NCBI RefSeq assembly: GCF_002104995.1
Contig: NW_024468321.1
Span: forward strand, 1 to 43,179
Origin: Linderina pennispora
Taxonomy: Eukaryota; Kickxellomycota; Kickxellomycetes; Kickxellales; Kickxellaceae
Length of the DNA: 43,179 nt
Direction of reading: 5' to 3'
The notes under the pieces were generated by a model, which saw nothing but the letters and a program-made list of their open reading frames with translations, did not search any database and was not told the DNA's origin. Both the position numbers and the translations under genes were made by a program. Below, piece by piece: positions 9,985 through 17,344 of this stretch (positions are counted from its first letter, which is position 1; each line of letters begins with the position of its first letter).

Positions 9985-10522
9985 TTTTTTGTTGGCCCGG
10001 GTCGCCCCCTTCTTGTCTTTTTAGGACCAACGTGGCCACCACATTTGCACATTGGGTACCGACTGGTTTTTTTTCTCTTTTCTAAACCCCATTTGCGAAG
10101 ATCAATGCATGTCGGGAACATCAGCTAAAAATACATGTTCCTGACAGCCTGCTTACAAAAGACAGCCTGTGGTCCTGCAGGCCCATGATCTAAAAATAAG
10201 ACAGACAGCGTAGTCGTAGAATTGTGTAGCTTGGTTAGTAGCAGTAGCGTGTTGATGCAACGTTTTGACAAACAAACCTGTCTGGTGTGCCGCCATGCAT
10301 GGTCTGAAAATAGCTTTCTCTCACGTATCATCAGAAGCTGCATGATGCCGAGTTGCACTCTTTCTTTTGTGCCAAAGACACATCGGGCTGCTTGCCCAGG
10401 TTTCTTGCAGAAACAGGGCAACGCAGTTGCATATCTTAAAGCAAACAAACCTGCTGGAGCCTAGCGCAATACCGACGCGCTGCTAAAAATAGATAGATTC
10501 GGTGCGTGCTGGTGGAGATGGG
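9985..10522. other. Intergenic region between tRNA-Trp and the CHAP gene
   Basis: No gene is supported. The short open frames lack recognisable domains, and the ones overlapping the tRNA are shadows of it. The right end is the promoter of the secreted CHAP gene. Confidence 0.45.
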
Positions 10523-10529
10523 TATATAA
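10523..10529 (+). promoter_or_regulatory. TATA box of the CHAP gene
   Basis: TATATAA lies 68 bp upstream of the ATG at 10597, followed by an A/C-rich leader (CAACAAAAAACATACACC) just before the start codon, as usual in fungi. Confidence 0.55.
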
Positions 10530-10596
10530 TCCACTGTAGATACCTCCATCGAAAAGGCTCCAGACCACAACAAAAAACATACACCTACACCCGAAA

Positions 10597-11337
10597 ATGA
10601 AGCTCCCCACCATTGCCACGCTCAGCGTTTCCGCTCTCCTCTCATCGTCTCAGCTAGTCTCCGGCTATGCCATCAACGGAGACAGCGTCAACTGCCGCTC
10701 CGGTCCTGGCACCAGCAACAGCGTTGTCCGCACATACAGCCGTGGTGACGACGTCACTCTCTCCTGCCAAACCGAAGGCGAGACAATCAGGGGCGACTCC
10801 CTGTGGGGCAAGACCCAGGACGGCTGCTATGTTGCCGACTATTATGTCCAGACCGGAACCAGTAACTATGTTGTTGGCAAGTGCGATGCGTCCAGTGGTG
10901 ACCCTGGAACCCCTGGTCCCTCTGGCAACACCAACCCTGGGTCGGCAGGTCCAATGGGTGATGACTACCCGTACAACGGCAACTGTGATATTGTCGACAA
11001 GTGGCGGTACTACTCATGCCAGTGTGTCAGTTTTGTTGCCTGGCGCATTAACTCGCGTCTGGGCATCGATTTCCACAACCGCTACAAGGGCAATGCATGG
11101 GGCAATGCCAACCAGTGGGATGACGCAGCACGCGCCTCGGGTGTCACAGTTAATGACACGCCAGCTCCAGGAGCAGTGGGCCAGACTGACCGCGGCAGCA
11201 CATACGGCCACGTCGTGTGGGTCTCCAGCGTCTCGGGAGATATGGTCACCATTGAAGAATACAACTACAAGCGCCACAAGTACGGCACACGCACTGTCCA
11301 CAAGAGTGCATTCAACTATATCCATCTCAAAAACTAA
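10597..11337 (+). CDS. Secreted SH3b-CHAP domain protein (putative peptidoglycan amidase/endopeptidase)
   Basis: A 246-residue secreted protein. Residues 1-23 form a signal peptide (MKLPTIATLSVSALLSSSQL, cleaved after VSG). Residues 24-95 form a bacterial-type SH3 domain (VNCRSGPGTSNSVVRTYSRG). A Gly/Pro/Ser linker (98-118) leads to a CHAP domain (120-246). The catalytic Cys143 is in CQCVSFVAWR, His205 in YGHVVWVSSV, and Glu221 or nearby in IEEYNY is the likely third residue. CHAP enzymes cleave peptide or amide bonds in bacterial cell walls, so a role against bacteria or their debris outside the cell is an inference. Extra cysteines (C33, C57, C77, C96) fit a disulphide-bonded extracellular form. 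The domain pair is typical of bacteria, which raises the possibility of ancient horizontal transfer. No intron. The gene is convergent with the flavodoxin gene. Confidence 0.88.
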   Translation: MKLPTIATLSVSALLSSSQLVSGYAINGDSVNCRSGPGTSNSVVRTYSRGDDVTLSCQTEGETIRGDSLWGKTQDGCYVADYYVQTGTSNYVVGKCDASSGDPGTPGPSGNTNPGSAGPMGDDYPYNGNCDIVDKWRYYSCQCVSFVAWRINSRLGIDFHNRYKGNAWGNANQWDDAARASGVTVNDTPAPGAVGQTDRGSTYGHVVWVSSVSGDMVTIEEYNYKRHKYGTRTVHKSAFNYIHLKN

Positions 11338-11555
11338 AGCAGCTGTTCCATAGCACACCAGTAATACATCTTCAGCAAACATTTGCTTCTAGCGTATATA
11401 TCTCCAATGGCCAGCGCATGTCGTATGGTAGCTACTTTACAGCCATTCCTAGACCTCTATGTTCAGCAAGACGATGATTAGACCGATATTTTTTTCATTT
11501 CATCTATTGTTTTACACATGAGATGGCACACAATAAAAAGCATGTGTTGAATTAG

Positions 11556-12092
11556 TTAAGCCGAGAGGCGGGCAACGACCTTGGCAAACTCCTCGCCCTG
11601 TGTCACAGCCACAGACAGTTCCTTCTCGTTAGGTTGACGGGAGCCATCGCCACCAGCAACAGTTCCAGTGCCCCAGGGCGACCCGCCAACAACCTCCGAG
11701 TTGTCAAACAGATTCTGGTTACGGAATCCAGTAGGCACGTAGATCATGCCATGGTGTGCCAGATTGGGCAGGAAGGAGAATGCGGTTGTCTCCTGCCCAC
11801 CATGCTGTGAGCCTGTAGAGAAGAAAATGCCAGCAGGCTTGCCGTACAGGGCCCCCTTGGCCCACAGGCTGCCAGTGGCATCAAACAGTGCCTTAACCTG
11901 AGCGGGTGCTGCACCAAAGCGGGTTGGGAAGCCAAACAGGAAACCGTCAGCTTCAGTCAGCTTGTCAACAGTGATGACAGGGATATTTGGCTTGGGCGCT
12001 GCATGCATTTTGCCAAGGACTTCATCTGGGAGTGTCTCTGGGAACTGGTAATGCTCGATATCAACCAGACCAGTCTTCTCGAGTCCCTCTTT
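11556..12092 (-). pseudogene. WrbA/Pst2-type flavodoxin (NAD(P)H:quinone oxidoreductase), 3' part, cut by the transposon
   Basis: FMN-binding flavodoxin-like quinone reductase that makes two-electron reductions and protects against oxidative stress, usually at fungal eisosomes or in the cytosol. This part carries EGLEKTGLVDIEHYQFPETL, then DGFLFGFPTRFGAAPAQVKA and FDATGSLW (the WrbA substrate and FMN loop), FFSTGSQHGGQETT and HHGMIYVPTG, and ends in KVVARLSA. The family N terminus is missing here and sits at 16341-16415, beyond the 4,248-bp element. Removing the element and one TTT copy joins codons ...ATT AAA GAG GGA... in frame and gives 202 residues, the normal length. No frame break is seen within either part, so the insertion is recent. 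The allele is presumably null, unless an intact copy exists on another haplotype or the element excises. Confidence 0.92.
12090..12092. repeat. Target-site duplication, left copy (TTT)
   Basis: The TTT before the element is repeated directly after it (16341-16343). A 3-bp duplication fits the PIF/Harbinger group. The exact reading frame of the interrupted gene is restored only when one TTT is kept. Confidence 0.8.
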
Positions 12093-12489
12093 GGAGATCA
12101 GTCAGAATTGGTTAGCTATTTCATAATTATTAATATTTTTATTGTTTTCTTGTTCTGATGCCAAATATGGTGCTTCTACGAAACCCCCTTCGGCATCCTG
12201 AAAAATTTCAGTTGATACACAATTAATATGCTTCTACTGAGATAGAGGCTGTGTCCCAAGAAATCAACTGAAATTTTTCAGGATGCCGAAGGGGGTTTCG
12301 TAGAAGCACCATATTTGGCATCTTTGTTTATTTGTTAATCTAGTTGCTAGAATCTTTTTGGCCACTACTAAACATTCTGTATTTTAAAATATTTATCTAC
12401 TGCTAGTAATTGATTTCTTATTTGTTAATTGGTTATTCTGATAATAGTTATTTAGTTTCTTTAACTATTTATATTTGTGAATGGCCTCC
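12093..12489 (+). repeat. Left terminal direct repeat (397 bp)
   Basis: Read base by base, it matches 15944-16340 without a difference. Its last nine bases (ATGGCCTCC) are the start codon and first codons of the 547-aa ORF, so the repeat supplies promoter and start. An AT-rich TATTTATATT block lies just before the ATG. Confidence 0.93.
12157..12322. repeat. 59-bp perfect inverted repeat with 48-nt loop (left terminal repeat)
   Basis: Arm 12157-12215 (GATGCCAAATATGGTGCTTC...) is the exact reverse complement of 12264-12322 (...ATATTTGGCATC). Within the arms the core GAAACCCCCTTCGGCATCC is the only GC-rich part of the repeat. It could form a cruciform or a long RNA hairpin. The same structure occurs at 16008-16173. 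Confidence 0.95.
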
Positions 12490-14124
12490 TTGGGAGTACA
12501 TCTTAACTCCCTTTTGGGACTTCAGTTGAAGAATAGAGATAATATGCCTGATATATCTGATGCAAGATATACTAGTAATGGCATTGAACAACAAGGATTT
12601 GTTCAGCAATCTGATATCTTTATGGATTCATGTGTTGTTGAGATACCTGAATCATATGCTCTTATAGATCAGATTAACAATATTACTCCATTTGTTAGAT
12701 TGCATAGAGTTTTTGGTGATGGATACAGATTTAAGTATATGAAGTGCATGACAAGTGCAAGAAATGGTAAAGTCTCTGTTTACAAAGTATCTGCTCCAAA
12801 TGTTGCAATAGCTGATCCTGCACTAACTGATATCTTTCTTAGGATGCATCAGGAACATGTATTTCTTCTGAACTATGATATTACAATGGATTGTTTAAAC
12901 ATATCTTCTAGGGCTGTGATTAAGGAATTTCTTCTTGATAATGAAATCAGTAGCAATGATATTCTTGATGATGAAGATAAAGTTGGAGCAAACTGTATTA
13001 GCTGGTTTACTGATGAAGATGAAATAAAAATTAGGAACAAGTTGTATAATAAATTTGTTCAACTTCTAGAAAGTGGTGAGGTTCGTAATCAACTTACTTC
13101 TAAGCTATCAGAGCTAGTGATGCCAACTTCTCAGCAATTTGGTGAAACACTTGTTGCTTGCAGGAATGAAGGATTAATGAGACTTGAGCTTACTGTTCAC
13201 TCTCCTGAGTTGAAAGAAGTAGAATGGAACATAAACTTAATTGCTAGTACACTGGAGTTTCTTAGTGATTGTAGGACATTTGCAACATCTTATGAAAAGC
13301 AATGGATGGCACTAGTTGATCAGATTTATAACAAAAATATGTTATGCATTTACTTCCATAAAGAACATGCTCTTGGTTACTGCCATTGGTTCAATAGGAC
13401 AACTATGAAGAAACAAGGAATAGCTAAAAAGTTGAAAGAGAATGAGGATGTGATGACTGTTGTTTCCAATCTTACATTTAATGGGCACCCAACTGTTCTT
13501 CTAACATATGCTACCAGCAGTGGTCCTGTTGAATCAGAAGTTGTTCTAAGAAGAGATAACACAAACATCACCATTGTTCCAAGTCAGAGGAATTCTTTCT
13601 GGCCTGTTGCTTCAAGAGAAAGACAACAACACACATTTGCTGAAATGGGACTTGTAAACTATCGTGGGATGCATATTGATTGGCTAACTGCTCAACAAGC
13701 AAGAGAGAAAGTTTGTCTCTCAACTCTCTCAAGTATTAGTGAGGATGCTGATGACCTAGGAATAGATGATCTTATTGCTGATATCAGCAACATTGAACTT
13801 GATGATCTAGAACCCATATACATAAGAGAAAATACTGATCTTAGGCCAGCTAGATACAAAGTTGCTTATAACATACTTCATGCTGGAGATGAGTTCCTAG
13901 TTAGTCATTATTTCTTATATACTTTTAGAGGGTTGCCATTCTACTATCTAGATATCTATATGATTCACAATGAAGTAGTTAGCAGTACTCACACTCATAT
14001 CAAAATACAAGCAAGTAGTCCATTTGGTGAATATATTGCTTCTATTATTGGTGAACCAAATCAAGAAGTAGTACTTAAAGTAGCTAGAATTCATAATCGT
14101 ATTATCCATATTGCGAGGATCTAG
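12481..14124 (+). CDS. Transposon ORF1: 547-aa protein of unrecognised family
   Basis: I do not recognise this protein. The ATG at 12481 lies inside the left terminal repeat (MASLGVHLNSLLGLQLKNRD). Visible features are FLLNYDITMDCLNISSRAVI (about residues 135-155), an acidic patch LLDNEISSNDILDDEDK, a segment GLMRLELTVHSPELKEVEWN (about 237-257), WMALVDQIYNKNMLCIYFHK (about 278-298), and an acidic stretch with DADDLGIDDLIADISNIELD (about 420-440). The YDITMD and RLELTVH segments recall rolling-circle replication initiators, but I see no HUH or walking motif, so this is only a hint. No Myb/SANT motif, expected of a PIF/Harbinger partner protein, is evident. There is no signal peptide or membrane segment. 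Codon use is AT-rich, like the transposase. It ends 2 bp before the stop of the converging small ORF. Confidence 0.85.
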   Translation: MASLGVHLNSLLGLQLKNRDNMPDISDARYTSNGIEQQGFVQQSDIFMDSCVVEIPESYALIDQINNITPFVRLHRVFGDGYRFKYMKCMTSARNGKVSVYKVSAPNVAIADPALTDIFLRMHQEHVFLLNYDITMDCLNISSRAVIKEFLLDNEISSNDILDDEDKVGANCISWFTDEDEIKIRNKLYNKFVQLLESGEVRNQLTSKLSELVMPTSQQFGETLVACRNEGLMRLELTVHSPELKEVEWNINLIASTLEFLSDCRTFATSYEKQWMALVDQIYNKNMLCIYFHKEHALGYCHWFNRTTMKKQGIAKKLKENEDVMTVVSNLTFNGHPTVLLTYATSSGPVESEVVLRRDNTNITIVPSQRNSFWPVASRERQQHTFAEMGLVNYRGMHIDWLTAQQAREKVCLSTLSSISEDADDLGIDDLIADISNIELDDLEPIYIRENTDLRPARYKVAYNILHAGDEFLVSHYFLYTFRGLPFYYLDIYMIHNEVVSSTHTHIKIQASSPFGEYIASIIGEPNQEVVLKVARIHNRIIHIARI

Positions 14125-14126
14125 TT

Positions 14127-14381
14127 TTAAAATGGGCAGTTAGCAACCATTACTTCCATATCTGCACAACTGTAGTTGCATACATCAAACACATGCTTAA
14201 TAGTAACACCCTTATCTTCTGAAACACTCTCAATCCATGCTCTGATATATACTGACAATTTCCTGCTCATACTGAAATTCTTAGTTAGTAGTTGTGCAAG
14301 CTTTTCTCTCTCTTGCTCATCAAGGTCAGCAAGTTTTGTAGTGAAGAAAGTGTAGAATGGGCCCATTGTAATAAATGACAA
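14127..14381 (-). CDS. Transposon small ORF, 84 aa, unknown function
   Basis: It fills the gap between ORF1 and the transposase on the opposite strand. Its stop abuts the ORF1 stop, with 2 bp between, and its ATG at 14381 lies 25 bp before the transposase start, so the two could share a divergent promoter. The product begins MSFITMGPFYTFFTTKLADL and continues with DEQEREKLAQLL and an acidic, Cys-containing C terminus (VCNYSCADMEVMVANCPF). A helical, charged small protein is likely; I recognise no family. The tight packing argues that it is real, but an 84-codon frame in AT-rich DNA could also be chance. Confidence 0.5.
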   Translation of the reverse strand: MSFITMGPFYTFFTTKLADLDEQEREKLAQLLTKNFSMSRKLSVYIRAWIESVSEDKGVTIKHVFDVCNYSCADMEVMVANCPF

Positions 14382-14406
14382 CTTTTAAATTTATGAGTGC
14401 CTCACA

Positions 14407-15636
14407 ATGATGAATCATCAATTACAAGAACTCAGAGAAAGGGAGTTTCATAAGCTGTACACAAACAAATGGAAGTTTCTGAATGATGACTGGGTAATTT
14501 TAAAGCCCACAAAATATCACAGAAGTGAAGTTCATGAAGTAAGAGAAATTAAGCATATAAAAGATACACTTCTTAAACATCTAGGGATGATTCCTGTTTT
14601 CTTCTTTCTGAATGTTTTGTTTGGTTGCACTCATTATCCATGTCCTTACAGAAGTGTAGAGAAAGGATTGCTCATCTTGTACCAACTTGTTGAAGGATTG
14701 TCAATCAATGAAATGGAAAGATTCATTCCAAGAAGCAGCTATCAAGCTATTCACAATATGTTCTATATTTCTGAAATGAAAGATTTGAACAAGAAACTAA
14801 CATACTATCTGCAAACAATGTTTTCAACTCCAGAACTACGAGTCTTTGCAGCAAAGATACAGAATCCACAAGGGTTTAAACATGTAACACTAATGTTAGA
14901 TGGCCATGACTCAAGAGCACTACACAATGGAGCATACAAACCAGATCTCTATTCATTCAAATTGAAAAAATCAGGATATCGCACACAAGTATGCATTGAT
15001 GTGAATGGAATGGTTCTACTTGTTTCACCAACTGAAGACTGTAGAGATCACCCAGACTCAAGAATGATTAAGAACATGGGGCTACTGAAGAACATATCAC
15101 CTATTGATTGCATTGTGCTTGATGGTGGCTATCCACAAAGTATTTTGGAAGAGATGACTGAGGAAGAAGAGCAGGATACTTTTGGACTGCACAACTTTTG
15201 TTTACCAGTAAGAAAGCAGAGAGGAACAAGTTTATCAGAAACAGAAGCTGAATATAATTCCCATCTTGGATCATTCCGTTCAATGGTAGAAAATACATTT
15301 GGAGAACTAGGCAATACATTCAAAAGGCTGTCAAACAGGGAGATTGTTAGAGTAAAGAATAGGAATGTTTACAATGTGCAAATGAAGTTATGCTGCTTAC
15401 TCTATAATATGAAGAAGTTACTAGCAAACAGTGATGTACATATTGATCATCATCACTCACTCTGGGTTATGAGTAACTTTGATTACCCTGATACACATGA
15501 TAAGTCAACACAAGTGGAACCAATACATACTTTGCCCCAAAAAGCAGAGTTAGAAGCATCTATTGTTGAAATTCAAAATCGATTCCTTCAATCTAAAATT
15601 GATGATACATATGATTGCTTGGTGCATATTGATTAA
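14407..15636 (+). CDS. DDE transposase (DDE_Tnp_4 / PIF-Harbinger-like), 409 aa
   Basis: RNase H-fold nuclease that would cut and join the element ends. An N-terminal helix-turn-helix-like segment (YRSVEKGLLILYQLVEGLSI, NEMERFIPRSSYQAIHNMF; about 81-120) is followed by the catalytic core. D165 is in VTLMLDGHDSR, D239 in CIVLDGGYP and E295 in RSMVENTFGEL, with the family-typical LKKSGYRTQVCIDVNGMVLL and CRDHPDSRMI between them and NVYNVQMKLCCLLYNMKKLL after the Glu. All three acidic residues are present and the frame is intact over the usual length, so activity is plausible. The last codons overlap the first unit of the 113-bp tandem repeat. The ATG at 14407 is preceded by an AT-rich spacer; a second Met follows directly. 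Confidence 0.9.
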   Translation: MMNHQLQELREREFHKLYTNKWKFLNDDWVILKPTKYHRSEVHEVREIKHIKDTLLKHLGMIPVFFFLNVLFGCTHYPCPYRSVEKGLLILYQLVEGLSINEMERFIPRSSYQAIHNMFYISEMKDLNKKLTYYLQTMFSTPELRVFAAKIQNPQGFKHVTLMLDGHDSRALHNGAYKPDLYSFKLKKSGYRTQVCIDVNGMVLLVSPTEDCRDHPDSRMIKNMGLLKNISPIDCIVLDGGYPQSILEEMTEEEEQDTFGLHNFCLPVRKQRGTSLSETEAEYNSHLGSFRSMVENTFGELGNTFKRLSNREIVRVKNRNVYNVQMKLCCLLYNMKKLLANSDVHIDHHHSLWVMSNFDYPDTHDKSTQVEPIHTLPQKAELEASIVEIQNRFLQSKIDDTYDCLVHID

Positions 15637-15943
15637 TTACAGATGGAGTACTAATGACTTGATGACTTGAATATGATGTTTTAAAATGGCACAGTTTGAA
15701 TCTTTCTAAAAATGATTGTATATATGATTGCTTGGTGCATATCTACTTATTACAGATGGGGTTCTAACAACTTGATGAATTTATTACGATTTTTTAAAAT
15801 GGCATAGTTTGATTCTTTTTAAAATTGATAATATATATGATTACTTGGTATTAGAAAAATAGTTATAAATAGGATGATAATGACTTGATGACTTGAACAT
15901 GATGTTTTAAAATGGAACCTTTTGATTAAGTCTAGTTCTATAA
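15611..15943. repeat. Three imperfect 113-bp tandem repeats in the transposon 3' region
   Basis: Units start at 15611, 15724 and 15837, each with ATGATTGCTTGGTGCATAT or a diverged version, then TGACTTGATGACTTGA and TTTTAAAATGG. The TTTTAAAATGG block is at 15679, 15792 and 15905, and a fourth copy lies at 14125 right after ORF1. The first unit overlaps the last eight codons of the transposase. Arrays like this near an end often serve as transposase binding sites, which is inference here. Confidence 0.8.
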
Positions 15944-16340
15944 GGAGATCAGTCAGAATTGGTTAGCTATTTCATAATTATTAATATTTTTATTGTTTTC
16001 TTGTTCTGATGCCAAATATGGTGCTTCTACGAAACCCCCTTCGGCATCCTGAAAAATTTCAGTTGATACACAATTAATATGCTTCTACTGAGATAGAGGC
16101 TGTGTCCCAAGAAATCAACTGAAATTTTTCAGGATGCCGAAGGGGGTTTCGTAGAAGCACCATATTTGGCATCTTTGTTTATTTGTTAATCTAGTTGCTA
16201 GAATCTTTTTGGCCACTACTAAACATTCTGTATTTTAAAATATTTATCTACTGCTAGTAATTGATTTCTTATTTGTTAATTGGTTATTCTGATAATAGTT
16301 ATTTAGTTTCTTTAACTATTTATATTTGTGAATGGCCTCC
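15944..16340 (+). repeat. Right terminal direct repeat (397 bp)
   Basis: Identical to 12093-12489, including the 59-bp hairpin arms at 16008-16066 and 16115-16173. Here the terminal ATGGCCTCC runs into flavodoxin sequence and reaches a TGA after two more codons. Confidence 0.93.
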
Positions 16341-16415
16341 TTTAATTGACTGCGAAACAGTATGGATATGGCCGTAGGTCGAGTAGGAGATGATGAAAAC
16401 CTTGGGGAGAGCCAT
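16341..16415 (-). pseudogene. WrbA/Pst2-type flavodoxin, 5' part, cut off by the transposon
   Basis: The first 25 codons of the flavodoxin gene, MALPKVFIISYSTYGHIHTV and then SQSIK, hold the first FMN phosphate-binding loop (YSTYGHIHT). TTT at 16341-16343 is the right copy of the target duplication. The rest of the gene is at 11556-12092. Confidence 0.9.
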
Positions 16416-16552
16416 TTTTGTTGTGGTAAGTGATTGTGTATAAAAAAGCTGCAGAAAAGAAGGGGAGAGCAGGTTGATATAGTGATACTGCACGAGTTGT
16501 TTATAGGGGTAAGTTGATGTCGAAAGCCAGACAGCGGGAACAGATGCTGGGC

Positions 16553-16560
16553 TTATATAC
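16553..16560 (-). promoter_or_regulatory. TATA box of the flavodoxin gene
   Basis: TATATAAG on the minus strand lies about 140 bp upstream of the ATG at 16415. The position suits a fungal promoter but is not proven. Confidence 0.4.
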
Positions 16561-17340
16561 TAGGTGCAGCTACAAATTGAATACTAATAGTAGATGCTGT
16601 CTGACTAACAGCTAGTAACTTGTTATAATCGCAGAAGGCAATTTGTCATGATTGGCCAGCTGATAATTTGCCATTAGCAAGCAGTGCTGTGGTATTAAAA
16701 ATCAGGCAGCAGGTGGGTTTAGTCATTGTGCTCCCGGCACTGTTCCCTAAAGCAGTAGTGTTTCCTGTGAGGAGCGGGTCAGCTTCTAAAATAATTCATA
16801 TGGCACCAAGCATGCCTTGGTCAGCTAATTGAGTATTGGAGGTATTGGTAAGGTGCTTTCCTAGCTCGCTGGCTCAGTAGAGTGGGCTCTTAAAAGGTTG
16901 ACCTAGTGATTCTTGGTAGAGCTCATATGGATGCTGCTGCATAATGGTACCAGTAGTTGAGAGTGAATGGGGTATCAGAAAATTAGATTACTTCTCATCT
17001 TTTTCTTTTTCTCATTCTTTCTTTTTTATTCTCGAATTGGTCCAGTCACTGGTCTGGTCACTCTCCTTTTTTTCACTAACTCCCTAATATCTCGTTAAGA
17101 CTAGCTTGGTTTGTCTTTTCTCAATATATTATCCTTTACTTGGGTGCTACAGCCCAACCTAGCTCAATATCTCATAACCTCAGACATGGAGTAGGTAAGT
17201 AGGGTAGGCCTACTAGTTCCAGACCAAGGCACCTATAGATATCTTCAAGAACACCTTGGGTAGGTAATCAAACCTATAGGTATGTAGTGCTTTTTGCTGA
17301 CAAATAGGCATATATGTTTCTCTTCAACTAGTGTAAAGGG
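16561..17340. other. Gene-poor AT-rich DNA
   Basis: I see no gene. The 3' part (from about 17210) contains short stop-free stretches that may be the worn beginning of the relic annotated at 17345-18033. Confidence 0.4.
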
Positions 17341-17344
17341 GTAA

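Larger units (their letters stand above)
12093..16340 (+). mobile_element. DDE transposon with 397-bp terminal direct repeats (PIF/Harbinger-like, novel architecture)
   Basis: A 4,248-bp AT-rich element inserted in the flavodoxin gene and flanked by TTT. It is bounded by identical 397-bp direct repeats (12093-12489 and 15944-16340) beginning GGAGATCAG and ending GGCCTCC; the outermost GGAG/CTCC is the only terminal inverted match. Between them are a 547-aa ORF of unknown family (plus), an 84-aa ORF (minus), a 409-aa DDE transposase (plus) and three 113-bp tandem repeats. No reverse transcriptase, integrase or protease is present and the ends are not TG..CA, so it is not an LTR retrotransposon. 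All three frames are open and the repeats are identical, so the copy is young and possibly active. Codons end mostly in A or T, unlike the neighbouring GC-rich genes, which suggests arrival from an AT-rich genome or long independent evolution. Confidence 0.9.

Noticed and set aside
9827-10121. Open frames across tRNA-Trp
   Set aside because: They are translations of the tRNA gene itself and have no independent support. The same holds for frames across tRNA-Ser and tRNA-Thr (18310-18757).
12093-16340. LTR retrotransposon interpretation of the element
   Set aside because: No reverse transcriptase, RNase H, protease or retroviral-type integrase is coded, the ends are not TG..CA, no primer-binding or polypurine site is seen, and the 409-aa protein is a DDE_Tnp_4-type transposase with 3-bp target duplication.
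12093-16340. The element as a large intron of the flavodoxin gene
   Set aside because: Read in the gene's direction it begins GGAGGCC and ends GATCTCC, so the boundaries lack GT..AG, and it is flanked by a target duplication.
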